From Bacteroidetes bacterium GWB2_32_14 (GTDB lineage: Bacteria > Bacteroidota > Bacteroidia > Bacteroidales > UBA12077), in assembly GCA_001768235.1 (NCBI GenBank), contig MENK01000022.1, positions 1 to 64,000 on the forward strand: 64,000 nucleotides of DNA. The letters are read 5' to 3'. Within the stretch, counting starts at the first letter, position 1; the number at the start of each line of letters is the position of its first letter. The notes under the pieces are model-generated. The model was not told the origin of the DNA. It saw nothing but the letters and a program-made list of their open reading frames with translations, and made no database searches. The translations under genes and the position numbers were made by a program. Below are positions 50,198 to 61,000 of this stretch, in pieces.

Positions 50198-50915
50198 TCG
50201 ATATAAAGTACTTGTTGTAGATGATGAAAGGCTGGCCCGCAAAGAACTAATCAATATGCTTTCGGGTTATGAATGTATTGAATCGGTTCACGAAGCAGAA
50301 GATGTGAACTCTGCAATCAATATGATTGGTAAAATTGATCCGAACCTGATTTTTCTTGATATTCAAATGCCCGGTGATTCGGGTTTTGATTTACTAAATA
50401 AAATCGATTATAAAGGAAAAGTGATTTTTGCTACAGCTTTTGATGAATATGCTTTAAGGGCTTTTGAAGTTAATGCCTTAGATTATTTGCTAAAACCAAT
50501 AACGCACGAAAGATTAAAGAAAGCAATAGAAAGACTTGAATCAGGTTCAGCAGAAGAACCAAGTCTGGAATATAAATTAAAATATGATGACCGGTTGTTT
50601 TTGACCTTGGGAACAAAATTAGTTTTTATTAAGGTAAGTTCAATTATTGCAATTGAATCTGAAGGTGATTATTCTAGAATTAATACAATTGAAGGCAACA
50701 GTGGGCTCGTATCAAAATCGATGAAAGAATGGGAAAACAGGCTTCCTCTAAATTATTTTTGCAGAATTCATCGTTCCACTATTATTAATCTTGAATATAT
50801 TGAGAAAATTGATAATTGGTTTAATTATTCATACAAAATAAGCTTAAAAAGTATAAAAGAACCATATACTATAAGTCGTCGATACGCAAAAATATTAAAA
50901 GAGAGGTTCAGATAA
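50187..50915 (+). CDS. LytTR response regulator
   Basis: Receiver (VVDDERLARKEL, FLDIQMPGDSGF) plus LytTR domain; overlaps kinase by 11 nt. Confidence 0.95.
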   Translation: MTSNRYKVLVVDDERLARKELINMLSGYECIESVHEAEDVNSAINMIGKIDPNLIFLDIQMPGDSGFDLLNKIDYKGKVIFATAFDEYALRAFEVNALDYLLKPITHERLKKAIERLESGSAEEPSLEYKLKYDDRLFLTLGTKLVFIKVSSIIAIESEGDYSRINTIEGNSGLVSKSMKEWENRLPLNYFCRIHRSTIINLEYIEKIDNWFNYSYKISLKSIKEPYTISRRYAKILKERFR

Positions 50916-51722
50916 TTATCTTTTTACAATAAACCCCGGATTTAAAAGCTCCTTTTTGTTATAACTTAAAGGAGTTTTTTCATCTTGCCCGGTTACAGAA
51001 CATCCTGAAAAAAAAGCAATGGCATGTCCTGCCGCGATATCCCATTCCATGGTTGGGCCAAAACGCGGGTAGATATTTGCTGTACCTTCGGCAACCATGC
51101 ATAATTTCAATGAACTTCCTTTAGATACAAACTCAATATTATTGTGTGTGCTTTTTAAATTATCAATATAATCTATTGTTTCTTGATTTAAATGCGATTT
51201 GCTGGCAACAACCGTAAAACAGGTTTCATCAATAAAAAAGGGTAATTGAAAACTCATTTGAACAAGGGTTGAGATATCAGTAAAAGGTACTGTTTCGTCA
51301 ATATTAATGATTTTATATGAGCCCATATTTTCGCCACCAAAGTAAAGGTCTTTTGTTACAGGGACATATATAACTCCAAAGGCAGGCTCATTCTCTTTAA
51401 TTAATGCAATATTTACAGTAAACTCGCCATTTCGGTTAATAAATTCCTTTGTACCATCTAAAGGATCAACAAGCCAAAACTGATTCCAGTTTTTTCTGGT
51501 TTCATATGGAATATTCTTTCCTTCTTCGCTTAAAACAGGTAACCCGGTAATAGTAAGTATTTCTGAAATAATTTCATGTGCTATTTTATCTGCCCGAGTT
51601 AAAGGAGAATTATCAGATTTAATATTAATATCAAAATCGTTTGAATGATAAACCTTTAAAATTTCTTTACCTGCTTTAATTGCTGCATCTATTGCTGTTT
51701 TTTGTAATTCTTCAACTTTCAT
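50916..51722 (-). CDS. cysQ: 3'(2'),5'-bisphosphate nucleotidase (CysQ)
   Basis: PLTRADKIAHEII, WLVDPLDGTKEFINRNGEFTVNIALI, WDIAAGHAI. Confidence 0.93.
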   Translation of the reverse strand: MKVEELQKTAIDAAIKAGKEILKVYHSNDFDINIKSDNSPLTRADKIAHEIISEILTITGLPVLSEEGKNIPYETRKNWNQFWLVDPLDGTKEFINRNGEFTVNIALIKENEPAFGVIYVPVTKDLYFGGENMGSYKIINIDETVPFTDISTLVQMSFQLPFFIDETCFTVVASKSHLNQETIDYIDNLKSTHNNIEFVSKGSSLKLCMVAEGTANIYPRFGPTMEWDIAAGHAIAFFSGCSVTGQDEKTPLSYNKKELLNPGFIVKR

Positions 51723-51735
51723 AATTATAGCATTA

Positions 51736-53514
51736 TTAAAAATAAACTACACGCAATATAAACACGGTAACTAACATATAGATTATAGTTAAAGGAAAGC
51801 CAACCCTGAAAAAATCGCTAAACGAATACCCTCCCGGCCCATAAACCATCAAATTGGTTTGGTATCCGTGTGGGGTCATAAAGTTAGCGGCTGCAGCAAA
51901 AGAAACCACTAAAACAAATGGAATTGGATTTAAACCCAAATTCGCAGCCATCATTATTGATACAGGAAAAACAATAGCTACCGCGGCTTTATTTGTAATG
52001 TATGCAGCTAAAACAGCAGTAATTATGTAAATACCAAAAAGTAAGCCTACTTTTCCAAGAGGTAAAAATATTCGTGTTAATATATCAGCAACCAAATCAG
52101 CAGCACCCGATTTTATCATTGCTGTTCCAAGAGCAAGAGACAATGCAATTATCATTGCCAGGTTATAATCAACAGCTTTGTATAATTCTTTGGGTTTTGC
52201 AATTTTCATAGCTATTACAACCATTAACAATACAACCAATCCCATAAATAGTGAAACAAGATGTAGTGCCGATAAAAGTATTATTAAAACCGTTCCTCCC
52301 AACAAAGTCCAAATTTTATAAGATTCTATTTTCTGAAAGTCTTTCACTTTTGAAATAAAATAAAAGTCGTGCGTATCAATAGACCTGCTGTAAAAATCAA
52401 TACCTGTATAAAGTAAAAGTACGTCACCGGCTTTTATATAAGTATCTCCAATTTTACTATAAATACGTTCTCCATTTCTATGAATAGCAATAACAGCAGC
52501 ATCAAACCTGGCACGAAAACGAATTTCGCTCACAGATTTACCAATCATTGTAGAGTTGTGAGAAATAACTATTTCAACTACTTCGGTTTGTTTTTTCTTG
52601 TTTAACATCCCTACAGAAGGCAGCGTAAGTCCGGATTCAGCATTCAACATTTCTGTAATTACTTCTGTATCGCCTGCAAAAATTAAAAGATCGTCTTGTT
52701 GAATAGTCAGATCATTTAAAACAACTGAAATTTTATATTTTTTACGAATTATCTCTATTAAATACAATCCTTTTAAACCTGCCAGTCCGGATTCTTCAAT
52801 TGTTTTACCAATAAGATGTGAGTTTTTGCGTATTTCTGCTTCAACAATATATCTGCGGGTGTTTTGTGAAAAATCAGTGAGTAAATCGGGGTTTGATGGA
52901 AGTAATTTGTCTCCAAAAAATATTAAATAGAAATATCCAATAATAATCATTGGTACACCAACCCAGGCAAATTCAAAGATATTTAACGATTGTGAGTTTG
53001 GAATTATTTGTTGTTCAACATACATTCCATTCACTATGAGGTTTGTTGATGTACCTATTAAAGTTGCGCACCCGCCTAATATAGCCGCGTACGAAAGTGG
53101 CATCAGAAATTTTGACGGGGAAATATTATTTCGTTTACACCATGTATTAATATATGGCATCATTACAGCAACTAAAGGTGTATTATTGAAAAAAGCCGAA
53201 AACCCGGATATAATAAGTGTCATTCGGCTTAAAAAGCCGCGGTAGTTCTTTGCCGATTTAAAAACTTTGTCAAACAATACTTCAATTATTGCTGTTTGAC
53301 GGATTATTTCTCCTAATAATAAAAGTAAAATGATTACTGCAACCTGTTCGTTTGCAAAACCATTTAATATCTCGCCCGGGCTAAGAATTTTAAAAAACCC
53401 CAGAATTGTTACTGCAATTACAAAAGTAAAAGTAGCTCCTAATAATTCTTTATAAAGTGATATAAGAATAAAGAGAATAACAATCAGAACTATAATCAGG
53501 TCTAATTTTATCAT
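51736..53514 (-). CDS. SLC13/DASS-type permease with internal TrkA-C domains
   Basis: ~12 TMs split by two RCK_C/TrkA_C-like segments; NFMTPHGYQTNLMVYGPGGY. Confidence 0.9.
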   Translation of the reverse strand: MIKLDLIIVLIVILFILISLYKELLGATFTFVIAVTILGFFKILSPGEILNGFANEQVAVIILLLLLGEIIRQTAIIEVLFDKVFKSAKNYRGFLSRMTLIISGFSAFFNNTPLVAVMMPYINTWCKRNNISPSKFLMPLSYAAILGGCATLIGTSTNLIVNGMYVEQQIIPNSQSLNIFEFAWVGVPMIIIGYFYLIFFGDKLLPSNPDLLTDFSQNTRRYIVEAEIRKNSHLIGKTIEESGLAGLKGLYLIEIIRKKYKISVVLNDLTIQQDDLLIFAGDTEVITEMLNAESGLTLPSVGMLNKKKQTEVVEIVISHNSTMIGKSVSEIRFRARFDAAVIAIHRNGERIYSKIGDTYIKAGDVLLLYTGIDFYSRSIDTHDFYFISKVKDFQKIESYKIWTLLGGTVLIILLSALHLVSLFMGLVVLLMVVIAMKIAKPKELYKAVDYNLAMIIALSLALGTAMIKSGAADLVADILTRIFLPLGKVGLLFGIYIITAVLAAYITNKAAVAIVFPVSIMMAANLGLNPIPFVLVVSFAAAANFMTPHGYQTNLMVYGPGGYSFSDFFRVGFPLTIIYMLVTVFILRVVYF

Positions 53515-53520
53515 TTAAAT

Positions 53521-53562
53521 AAAAAGACTTTATTTATCAATAACGACAAATAAAGTCTTTTT
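53521..53562. terminator. Hairpin terminator
   Basis: AAAAAGACTTTATTT...AAATAAAGTCTTTTT. Confidence 0.75.
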
Positions 53563-53625
53563 AAATATTTTAACAAAATAATTAAAAAACTAACTATCTA
53601 ATAAATAAGAAAATAAGTATAAATA

Positions 53626-54117
53626 CTACCTTTTAATTATTTTATATGTTTGCATTAATCCACCGCTCAAATCGGTTATTTTAAGTATATATTGAGTTGA
53701 ACTGTGCTTGCTTATATCCAGTTCATAAGAAATAGCTGGATTTTCATAGATTTCGTTATGAACTAGTTTCCCTTCCATGTTATACAATTCAATTTTTATT
53801 TTTTGTATATCCTGATTTTCTACCTGAATATAAATAAATTCAACAGCAGGATTCGGGAAAACTTTTACTTTAAAATCTGCATTTAAAGGATCGTCAATTC
53901 CTGTAATTTCGTAATATCCTTGTTGAAATCCCTGGGTTAAAATCAATTCAGATGCAGTAAAAGTTTCAACAGCGAGTTCCCCAAGAGTCCAACTAAGGCT
54001 TATTTCTCCAGCCTCTGAATATCCACCAGCTGAAGCTACAACCGATGAAGATATGCTTTGCCCATTTGCTGAAACAACAACAAAGCATACAACTGATAAT
54101 AATAGAAGTTTTTTCAT
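53626..54117 (-). CDS. Secreted protein with T9SS type-A sorting domain
   Basis: Signal peptide; KVFPNPAVEFIYIQV...ISKHSSTQYILKITDLSGGLMQTYKIIKR. Confidence 0.85.
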   Translation of the reverse strand: MKKLLLLSVVCFVVVSANGQSISSSVVASAGGYSEAGEISLSWTLGELAVETFTASELILTQGFQQGYYEITGIDDPLNADFKVKVFPNPAVEFIYIQVENQDIQKIKIELYNMEGKLVHNEIYENPAISYELDISKHSSTQYILKITDLSGGLMQTYKIIKR

Positions 54118-54425
54118 CTGTTTATTTTTTAATTTTTTTTATTAAGGTCACAACTTGCCTGACGACAGTCAGATGGAATACGCCATGGAATAATCATTTT
54201 CGTTTCGTTCAATTTCTTGCATGGATATTTCATAATTCTATTCGTTTTGCACTTATAAAAGATAAATGTACAAAATAATACAACAAATTTCAATATTTTA
54301 TAGCTTATTGAAAATTATTCATACGAAATAACCAAATGGAAAACACTTTAACCCATGTTTGGTTTAATTATTGAAATGGTTTTGTAAATTTGTAATGTAA
54401 ACCATTTGATTTAAAACTAAAAGTT

Positions 54426-55610
54426 ATGAAACATGTATTCATTTTATTAGGCTTTTCTATGTCTTATTTACAATTAACATCTCAAAACATTGATATGACA
54501 GTAAAAGGAAATTCTGAATTTGCTACAAAGCTATATGAACAAGTTAAACAGGAACCAGTAAACATAATATACTCCCCGTTTAGTATTTCATCGGCATTAG
54601 CTATGACATACGCGGGCGCCCGTGGTGAAACCCTGGAGCAAATGAGTAAGGCTCTTTCATTTTCAAAAAACCAGGATGAACTTCATCAAAGTTTTAATTT
54701 ATTAAATACCCAAATTACCAAATCGGGAACAGAAGGTATTGATATTCGAATTGCAAACTCATTATGGATAGAAGAAAGATTTAAAGTATCTGATGAATTC
54801 TCGTTTATAAATCAAACGTATTATAATGCAGGCCTTTTTCATTCCCCGTTTTACAAAGCCCCTGAAAAATCGCGTTTAGAAATTAATTCATGGGTCGAAA
54901 AAAACACCAATAACAGGATAACGAATTTATTAACAGAAGGATCTATTCAAAACTCTACCATGTTGGTTTTGGTAAATGCCATTTATTTTAACAATGCCTG
55001 GGAAAAACCTTTTGAAAAAAAATACAATACAGAAGACATTTTCTATATTTTTAAAACGTGCCAAACCCGGGCAACTTTTATGAACAACTCTATAAATACA
55101 GATTTTTACGAGGATAATTTACTCTCCATTGTTGAAATCCCATATATTGAATACAGGCAATCCATGTTTATTTTCCTTCCAAAGGAAAACTATGGATTAA
55201 AAGATATTGAAAAGATTTTCATTAATAATTCATATACCGGTTATTTCGATAAAATGAAAAAAAAACGGGTTGAGCTTTCACTCCCTAAATTTAAAACTGA
55301 AGCTACTTACGATTTAAAAGAACAATTAATTAAGATGGGAATGCCTGTTGCTTTTACAGGAAATGCCGACTTTTCGGGAATATCGGAAAATGAAAATCTC
55401 TTTATTGATAAAGTAATTCACAAGGCCTATATAGATGTAAATGAAGAAGGAACAGAAGCTGCTGCTGCCACAGCTGTTACAATGCGAAAAACCAGCATGA
55501 TGCTTGAAGATGCAGTTTTTAAAGCAGATCACCCTTTCATATACATTATTAAAGATAACGAAACAAACACGATACTGTTTATTGGAAGATTAATGAATCC
55601 TAATCAATAA
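54426..55610 (+). CDS. Secreted serpin family protein
   Basis: YSPFSISSALAMTYAGARGETLEQM, hinge NEEGTEAAAATAVTM, FKADHPFIYIIKDNETNTILFIGRLMNP. Confidence 0.95.
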   Translation: MKHVFILLGFSMSYLQLTSQNIDMTVKGNSEFATKLYEQVKQEPVNIIYSPFSISSALAMTYAGARGETLEQMSKALSFSKNQDELHQSFNLLNTQITKSGTEGIDIRIANSLWIEERFKVSDEFSFINQTYYNAGLFHSPFYKAPEKSRLEINSWVEKNTNNRITNLLTEGSIQNSTMLVLVNAIYFNNAWEKPFEKKYNTEDIFYIFKTCQTRATFMNNSINTDFYEDNLLSIVEIPYIEYRQSMFIFLPKENYGLKDIEKIFINNSYTGYFDKMKKKRVELSLPKFKTEATYDLKEQLIKMGMPVAFTGNADFSGISENENLFIDKVIHKAYIDVNEEGTEAAAATAVTMRKTSMMLEDAVFKADHPFIYIIKDNETNTILFIGRLMNPNQ

Positions 55611-55649
55611 TCAATACCCAAATTTCATGCTTTATTTTTATTTATTTAA

Positions 55650-58274
55650 ATGAAACGAATCATACCTATAGCAGCTATTTTATTATTATTCACCTTTCAA
55701 AATAGTATTGCACAAAATTTTACCGAGTATTATTTCAAATTTGAGATACAATCAAAATCGGAAATTGAAACAATTACAGAGATTATTTCAATTGACAATG
55801 TCAGAGGAAACACTGTATATGCTTATGCCAACGAAGCCGAACTTTCGAAGTTTAAACAATTGGGTTATAAAATTGAGTATTTGCAGAAAGAAGTTCCAAA
55901 ATCACTTACCATGGCAACAACTGTTGACCAAATGGCTGATTGGGACAGATATCCGACTTACGAGGTTTATAGAAGCATGATGAAAAATTTCGAGTCAGAT
56001 TACCCGTCAATTTGTAAATTAGATTCTATTGGAACAACTGTTGAAGGAAGAAAACTGTACGTTTTAAAAATATCAGACAATGTAAATACAGATGAAACTG
56101 AACCTGAGTTTTTTTATTCAAGTACGATACATGGTGATGAAACAACCGGGTTTATACTTATGCTAAGATTAGCTGATTCATTATTAACAAGCTACGGAAC
56201 AAAAACAGGAATAACGGGCCTGGTAAATAACATCGAAATATATATTAACCCGAATGCAAATCCTGACGGGACATATGACGACGGAAACCACACTGTTTCC
56301 GGTTCTACCAGGTATAATGCAAACGGAGTGGATGTGAATCGTGATTTTCCCGATCCCCGAACAGGCGAGAGTGCACCATATCAACCCGAAACACAGGCAA
56401 TGATGGATTTTGCAGAAGCACGTCATTTTGTGATGGCTGCTAATTTCCATGGTGGCGAAGAAGTAATGAATTATCCATGGGATACATGGACCAGCTCACA
56501 AAACACACATGCAGATAATGACTGGTTTCTCAGGGTATGTACAGATTATGTTGCTACCGCACGAACAGTATTCCCAACATATATGACAAATTTATATTCA
56601 AGTGGCGTAACCGAAGGAGGCGATTGGTATGTTATTACAGGTGGACGCCAGGATTACATGAATTACTGGCAACAATGCAGGGAAATTACCATTGAGGTTT
56701 CTTCAACAAAACTTCTGGCAACTGAATATTTAAATAATTATTGGAATTACAACAAAGAATCTTTGTTGCAGTTTATGAAAGAATGCACGTATGGAATTCA
56801 TGGTACTGTTAAAAACGCGGATGGAAATCCTGTTGAAGCCATGATTTATATCGAAAACCACGACCAGGTAAACGATAGCTCAATGGTTTTTACTGATTTA
56901 GAAAATGGAGATTTTCACCGGTTGATTGAACCCGGCATGTATAATCTTACTGTTTTAGCCGATGGTTATTCGTCCAGAACGATAAACAATATTTCTTTTA
57001 ATTCAAATTCTACTGTTAATATTGATATTATTCTCGAAGACACTTCACTTGCTGTAATTCCGAACTTAATCCGTGATACACTTTTAAATGAAGAATCATC
57101 TGTTCAACAGGTTATCCTTTACAATACAGGAATTGCCGCGAATAATTATACTGCATCAATCGAAAATTCAGTTGAACACCCCTGGATTGGTATTAATAAA
57201 AATAGTGGAACAATAGGTATTTCATCCAATGACACTATACTGGTTACTTTATCCAATGACTCTCTGGTTCCGGGTAATTATAGCTCTAATATTATTGTTA
57301 CAGAAGAAGATGGCGACACTTATTCTATTCCATTTAATTTAAATGTACCTTTAATTCAATCATTGTCTTACTCGCCATCGTCAATAACTGAAACCCTTTT
57401 GAATCAGGAATCATCCAGTAATAAAATTTTACTTTTTAACTCTGGAAATACACCTAATAATTACTCGGTTACTTTGGAAAATATAACAGAATCTGAAAAT
57501 CCCTGGATTACTATAGATAAATCAACAGGAACAATTGAAATATCATCTGAAGATACATTAATAGTAACATTGACTAACGATTCATTAGTTGCAGGGAATT
57601 ATTCTTGCAATGTTACAATAACCGGGGAAAATAATAATACATATACGATCCCGGTTAACCTGAATGTATTTGAAGATACATCCATTTTAGTTTTACCGGC
57701 TTCAATTAACGATACCCTTTTAAATGAAGAAACTTCGGTTCACAACATATATATTCACAACACGGGTAATATTTCTGCCAATTATTCCATTGCAGTTGAA
57801 AATGAGACAGAAAATTCATGGATTACAATAAATAAAACATCCGGAATAATTGAAATATCGTCAACCGACACTGTACAAATTACTTTATCCAATGATTCGT
57901 TAATTGCAGGAAATTATTCATGTAACCTGGTTACAATAGAAGATGATAATGATACTTCTTTAATATCAATAAATCTCTATGTACCTGTAATAGAATCGAC
58001 AAATAAGTTAACAACAGATTTTTATTTTTCGATTTTCCCGAATCCTTCTTCCGGTAATATTACAATTGATTTCATCCCCAAAGAAAATGGTTTTATAAAA
58101 ATTCAGTTAATTGATATGAACGGTTCAATCATTTTTGAAAAACAATATCAGAATTTACTTTATGGAACCCGTTATTTATTTAATGAGAATTTACTGAACA
58201 TCAGCCAGGGAATTTATATTGTAAAAGTAATAACCCCAGGTATTTCATTATCGAAAAAAGTAATAAAGAATTAG
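55650..58274 (+). CDS. M14 zinc carboxypeptidase with repeat modules and T9SS sorting domain
   Basis: STIHGDETTG, NPDGTYDDGN, GVDVNRDFPDP, ITIEVSSTK; C-terminal FSIFPNPSSGNITIDF. Confidence 0.93.
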   Translation: MKRIIPIAAILLLFTFQNSIAQNFTEYYFKFEIQSKSEIETITEIISIDNVRGNTVYAYANEAELSKFKQLGYKIEYLQKEVPKSLTMATTVDQMADWDRYPTYEVYRSMMKNFESDYPSICKLDSIGTTVEGRKLYVLKISDNVNTDETEPEFFYSSTIHGDETTGFILMLRLADSLLTSYGTKTGITGLVNNIEIYINPNANPDGTYDDGNHTVSGSTRYNANGVDVNRDFPDPRTGESAPYQPETQAMMDFAEARHFVMAANFHGGEEVMNYPWDTWTSSQNTHADNDWFLRVCTDYVATARTVFPTYMTNLYSSGVTEGGDWYVITGGRQDYMNYWQQCREITIEVSSTKLLATEYLNNYWNYNKESLLQFMKECTYGIHGTVKNADGNPVEAMIYIENHDQVNDSSMVFTDLENGDFHRLIEPGMYNLTVLADGYSSRTINNISFNSNSTVNIDIILEDTSLAVIPNLIRDTLLNEESSVQQVILYNTGIAANNYTASIENSVEHPWIGINKNSGTIGISSNDTILVTLSNDSLVPGNYSSNIIVTEEDGDTYSIPFNLNVPLIQSLSYSPSSITETLLNQESSSNKILLFNSGNTPNNYSVTLENITESENPWITIDKSTGTIEISSEDTLIVTLTNDSLVAGNYSCNVTITGENNNTYTIPVNLNVFEDTSILVLPASINDTLLNEETSVHNIYIHNTGNISANYSIAVENETENSWITINKTSGIIEISSTDTVQITLSNDSLIAGNYSCNLVTIEDDNDTSLISINLYVPVIESTNKLTTDFYFSIFPNPSSGNITIDFIPKENGFIKIQLIDMNGSIIFEKQYQNLLYGTRYLFNENLLNISQGIYIVKVITPGISLSKKVIKN
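57046..57990 (+). repeat. Three intragenic ~100-aa tandem modules
   Basis: IxDTLLNEE(S/T)SVxxIxLxNTGNxxxNYSxxxENxxExxWIxIxKxSGTIxISSxDTxxVTLSNDSLxxGNYSxN repeated three times. Confidence 0.85.
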
Positions 58275-58342
58275 AATCACCCGAAACCAAAAACAGGTTT
58301 TGCAAAGAAGTTAGCGGGCAAGCATAGAAACGACACAGCATT

Positions 58343-60013
58343 ATGAAAGCTAAATTTTTAGGACACGGACTTGATACAGAAAACAAATACAACGTTGGAA
58401 AACAACTTGCTGTATCTTTTGATAGTTCTAATTATCAAGTATTCAATGGATTTGTTGCTTTTGCCGCCATTTCGGGTGTTAGATTGCTGATCCCATATAT
58501 AAAAAAGGCACAGGAAACTTATAAACAAATAAGGTTCTTCATCGGTGTTGATAATAAAGGAACTTCTAAGGAGGCTCTTGAGCAATTAATTAATGAAAAA
58601 ATAGAAACTTATATATTTCACGATAAAAGAGACTACGTTACTTATCATCCCAAGTTATTCATATTTGAAGGTTCAAAACATTCAAGAATTATAATTGGTT
58701 CTTCAAATCTTACAAGTTCTGGGATTAAGAATAATATCGAAGCATCTATACAACTTGATTTCCTAACAGTAACTGACAATCAAGGAAAGAATGTGCTTAG
58801 AGAAATTAAAGAATATTATTCTGATTTATTAAATCTTTCATCCGACAAAATCAAACTTCTTAACATAGATTTATTGAATGAATTGGTAAGTCAAAACTTA
58901 CTTTTTAATCAATCAATGATCAATAATAGAACAACAGAAACTAAAACAAACGATGGAGAGAATACAAACGGGCAAGATGAAAGCATTGAAATTTCTGAAT
59001 TTGATATAGAGACTGGTTTTGACCAGAAACATATTAAATCAAGGACAAAAGAAATTCATTTTACCGCATACGATTATGATAGATTTGATATTTTATTTGA
59101 ACGTTATGTTATTTACAAAAAAGACATAAGACCTTCCGGAATAGTAAGTAAACACACTGAGGATAGAGAATTGTTTCGCTGGTATCAGAAAATGAATGCG
59201 TTACATAATAGAAAGGGATTACCCAAAGAAATAGAAGCAAAATTAATAAGTGTTGATTTTCCATTTGAAGGGGTTGGTATTGAACGTAGAAGATTAATAA
59301 AGTGGGATAAAGATTTTCTAAAGCTTGTTGATTATAAAAATAAAGTTGACCCAAATACCAATTATACTCATGTTCCTCAATTTTCAGATAAGTCCAACCC
59401 TTATTATAAATTAGGAATTTGGTGTGCATATCAAAAGCAACGAAGAAAAGGCAACGAAAATTATCCTCCGCCCTGGACTCAGCATGAGGAGAATAAAATG
59501 AATTCTATAAAATTCTTATGGGAACCATCAAGCACAGGAGGTAAACCTAAAGATGATGAATGGACTGACAATTTAGTTGAATTAGAAAATTATTATAGCA
59601 AAAAGAAAAATTATAAAACTGTACCATCACAAAAAACAAAAGTAGGTCATTGGCTAAGTGACCAAATGACCCTAAGAGCAAGACAAATTAGGGAAAATAG
59701 GAATGATTTAATAAGTTCAATTAGGATTGAATTACTTGGTGATTTGCTTTCAAGAAATGGAGTTGAGTGGGAATGGCAAAAACAAAAAGAGAGGGAAGGA
59801 ATTGAAAGTAAAATTAGGAGTTGGAGGAAAATTGAAGAACTAACAATTAGCGGAAAAATCAAAAATCTAACTGATATAGAAAAAAAGGAACTAAAGAAAA
59901 TGCGTGATGATGTGGCTCAGCTACGAAGTCAGAGTAAAAGATGGAATAATGATAAACAACATTGGAAATATGAAATTCTTGACAAAGAAGGTTTTCCATA
60001 TGATAAACCATAA
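58343..60013 (+). CDS. PLD-like nuclease domain fused to helicase-associated (HA) domains
   Basis: HPKLFIFEGSKHSRIIIGSSNLTSSG (PLD HxK...GSSN); C-terminal W..NL..L..YY...N....P......G.WLS.Q....R pattern. Confidence 0.75.
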   Translation: MKAKFLGHGLDTENKYNVGKQLAVSFDSSNYQVFNGFVAFAAISGVRLLIPYIKKAQETYKQIRFFIGVDNKGTSKEALEQLINEKIETYIFHDKRDYVTYHPKLFIFEGSKHSRIIIGSSNLTSSGIKNNIEASIQLDFLTVTDNQGKNVLREIKEYYSDLLNLSSDKIKLLNIDLLNELVSQNLLFNQSMINNRTTETKTNDGENTNGQDESIEISEFDIETGFDQKHIKSRTKEIHFTAYDYDRFDILFERYVIYKKDIRPSGIVSKHTEDRELFRWYQKMNALHNRKGLPKEIEAKLISVDFPFEGVGIERRRLIKWDKDFLKLVDYKNKVDPNTNYTHVPQFSDKSNPYYKLGIWCAYQKQRRKGNENYPPPWTQHEENKMNSIKFLWEPSSTGGKPKDDEWTDNLVELENYYSKKKNYKTVPSQKTKVGHWLSDQMTLRARQIRENRNDLISSIRIELLGDLLSRNGVEWEWQKQKEREGIESKIRSWRKIEELTISGKIKNLTDIEKKELKKMRDDVAQLRSQSKRWNNDKQHWKYEILDKEGFPYDKP

Positions 60014-60148
60014 ATACCAGCCCTTAACAACGTGTATAAAATATTGGGGGGGTGAAGTTAAACAATAGTTCGTCTCACATCAAGATTTGTAACGGGGAAT
60101 CATTGAGAAAAATCGGAATTTCCGTTTTTTCTATAAACTGTAAGAAAA

Positions 60149-61000
60149 ATGAAACAAAAAAACGCCATTCAAATATTTGAAGATAAAAAGGTAAGAACCT
60201 TATGGGATGCCGACCAGGAAAAATGGTTTATATCAATAATTGACGTGATTGAAGTATTGACTAATACCGATAGACCCAGAAAATACTGGAGCGACTTAAA
60301 AACTAAGCTAAAAAAAGAAGGAAGTGAGTTGTCCGAAAAAATCGGACAACTGAAAATGCAATCTGCCGATGGTAAATTTTACAAAACCGATGTGGCTGAT
60401 ACAGAACAGCTTTTTAGACTCATTCAATCCATACCATCACCAAAAGCGGAACCGTTTAAACTTTGGTTGGCACAGGTAGCCTCAGAACGCTTAGACGAAA
60501 TGCAAGACCCTGAACTCAGTATCGACAGGGCATTGGAGCAATACATGAAACTAGGCTATTCAGAAAACTGGATTAATCAGCGACTGAAAAGTATTGAAAT
60601 TAGAAAAGAACTGACAGATGAATGGAAAAAAAGGGGATTGAAAGAAGGTGTTCAGTTTGCTACGCTTACCGACATTATTACCAAAGCCTGGAGCGATAAA
60701 ACCACTAAAGAATACAAAATTCTGAAAGGTTTGAAAAAGGAAAACCTACGGGATAACATGACCAATACCGAACTCATTCTAAACATGCTTGCCGAAGCAT
60801 CTACAAAAGACATATCAGCCGCAACCAACCCAAAAGATTTTGAAGAAAGTAAAAAAGTAGCTAAACAGGGTGGCAATGTGGCAAAGGTTGCTCGCAAAGA
60901 GCTGGAAGCTAAAACAGGTAAAAATGTAGTTACTTCATTAAATGCAAAAGGTTTGTTGAAAGAGAAGGATGCTCCGAAAAAATTAAAGCCTAAGAAATAA
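60149..61000 (+). CDS. BRO-N / DinD-like protein associated with restriction loci
   Basis: IQIFEDKKVRTLWDADQEKWFISIIDVIEVLT...RPRKYWSDLKTKL, LFRLIQSIPSPKAEPFKLWLAQVASERLDEM. Confidence 0.85.
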   Translation: MKQKNAIQIFEDKKVRTLWDADQEKWFISIIDVIEVLTNTDRPRKYWSDLKTKLKKEGSELSEKIGQLKMQSADGKFYKTDVADTEQLFRLIQSIPSPKAEPFKLWLAQVASERLDEMQDPELSIDRALEQYMKLGYSENWINQRLKSIEIRKELTDEWKKRGLKEGVQFATLTDIITKAWSDKTTKEYKILKGLKKENLRDNMTNTELILNMLAEASTKDISAATNPKDFEESKKVAKQGGNVAKVARKELEAKTGKNVVTSLNAKGLLKEKDAPKKLKPKK

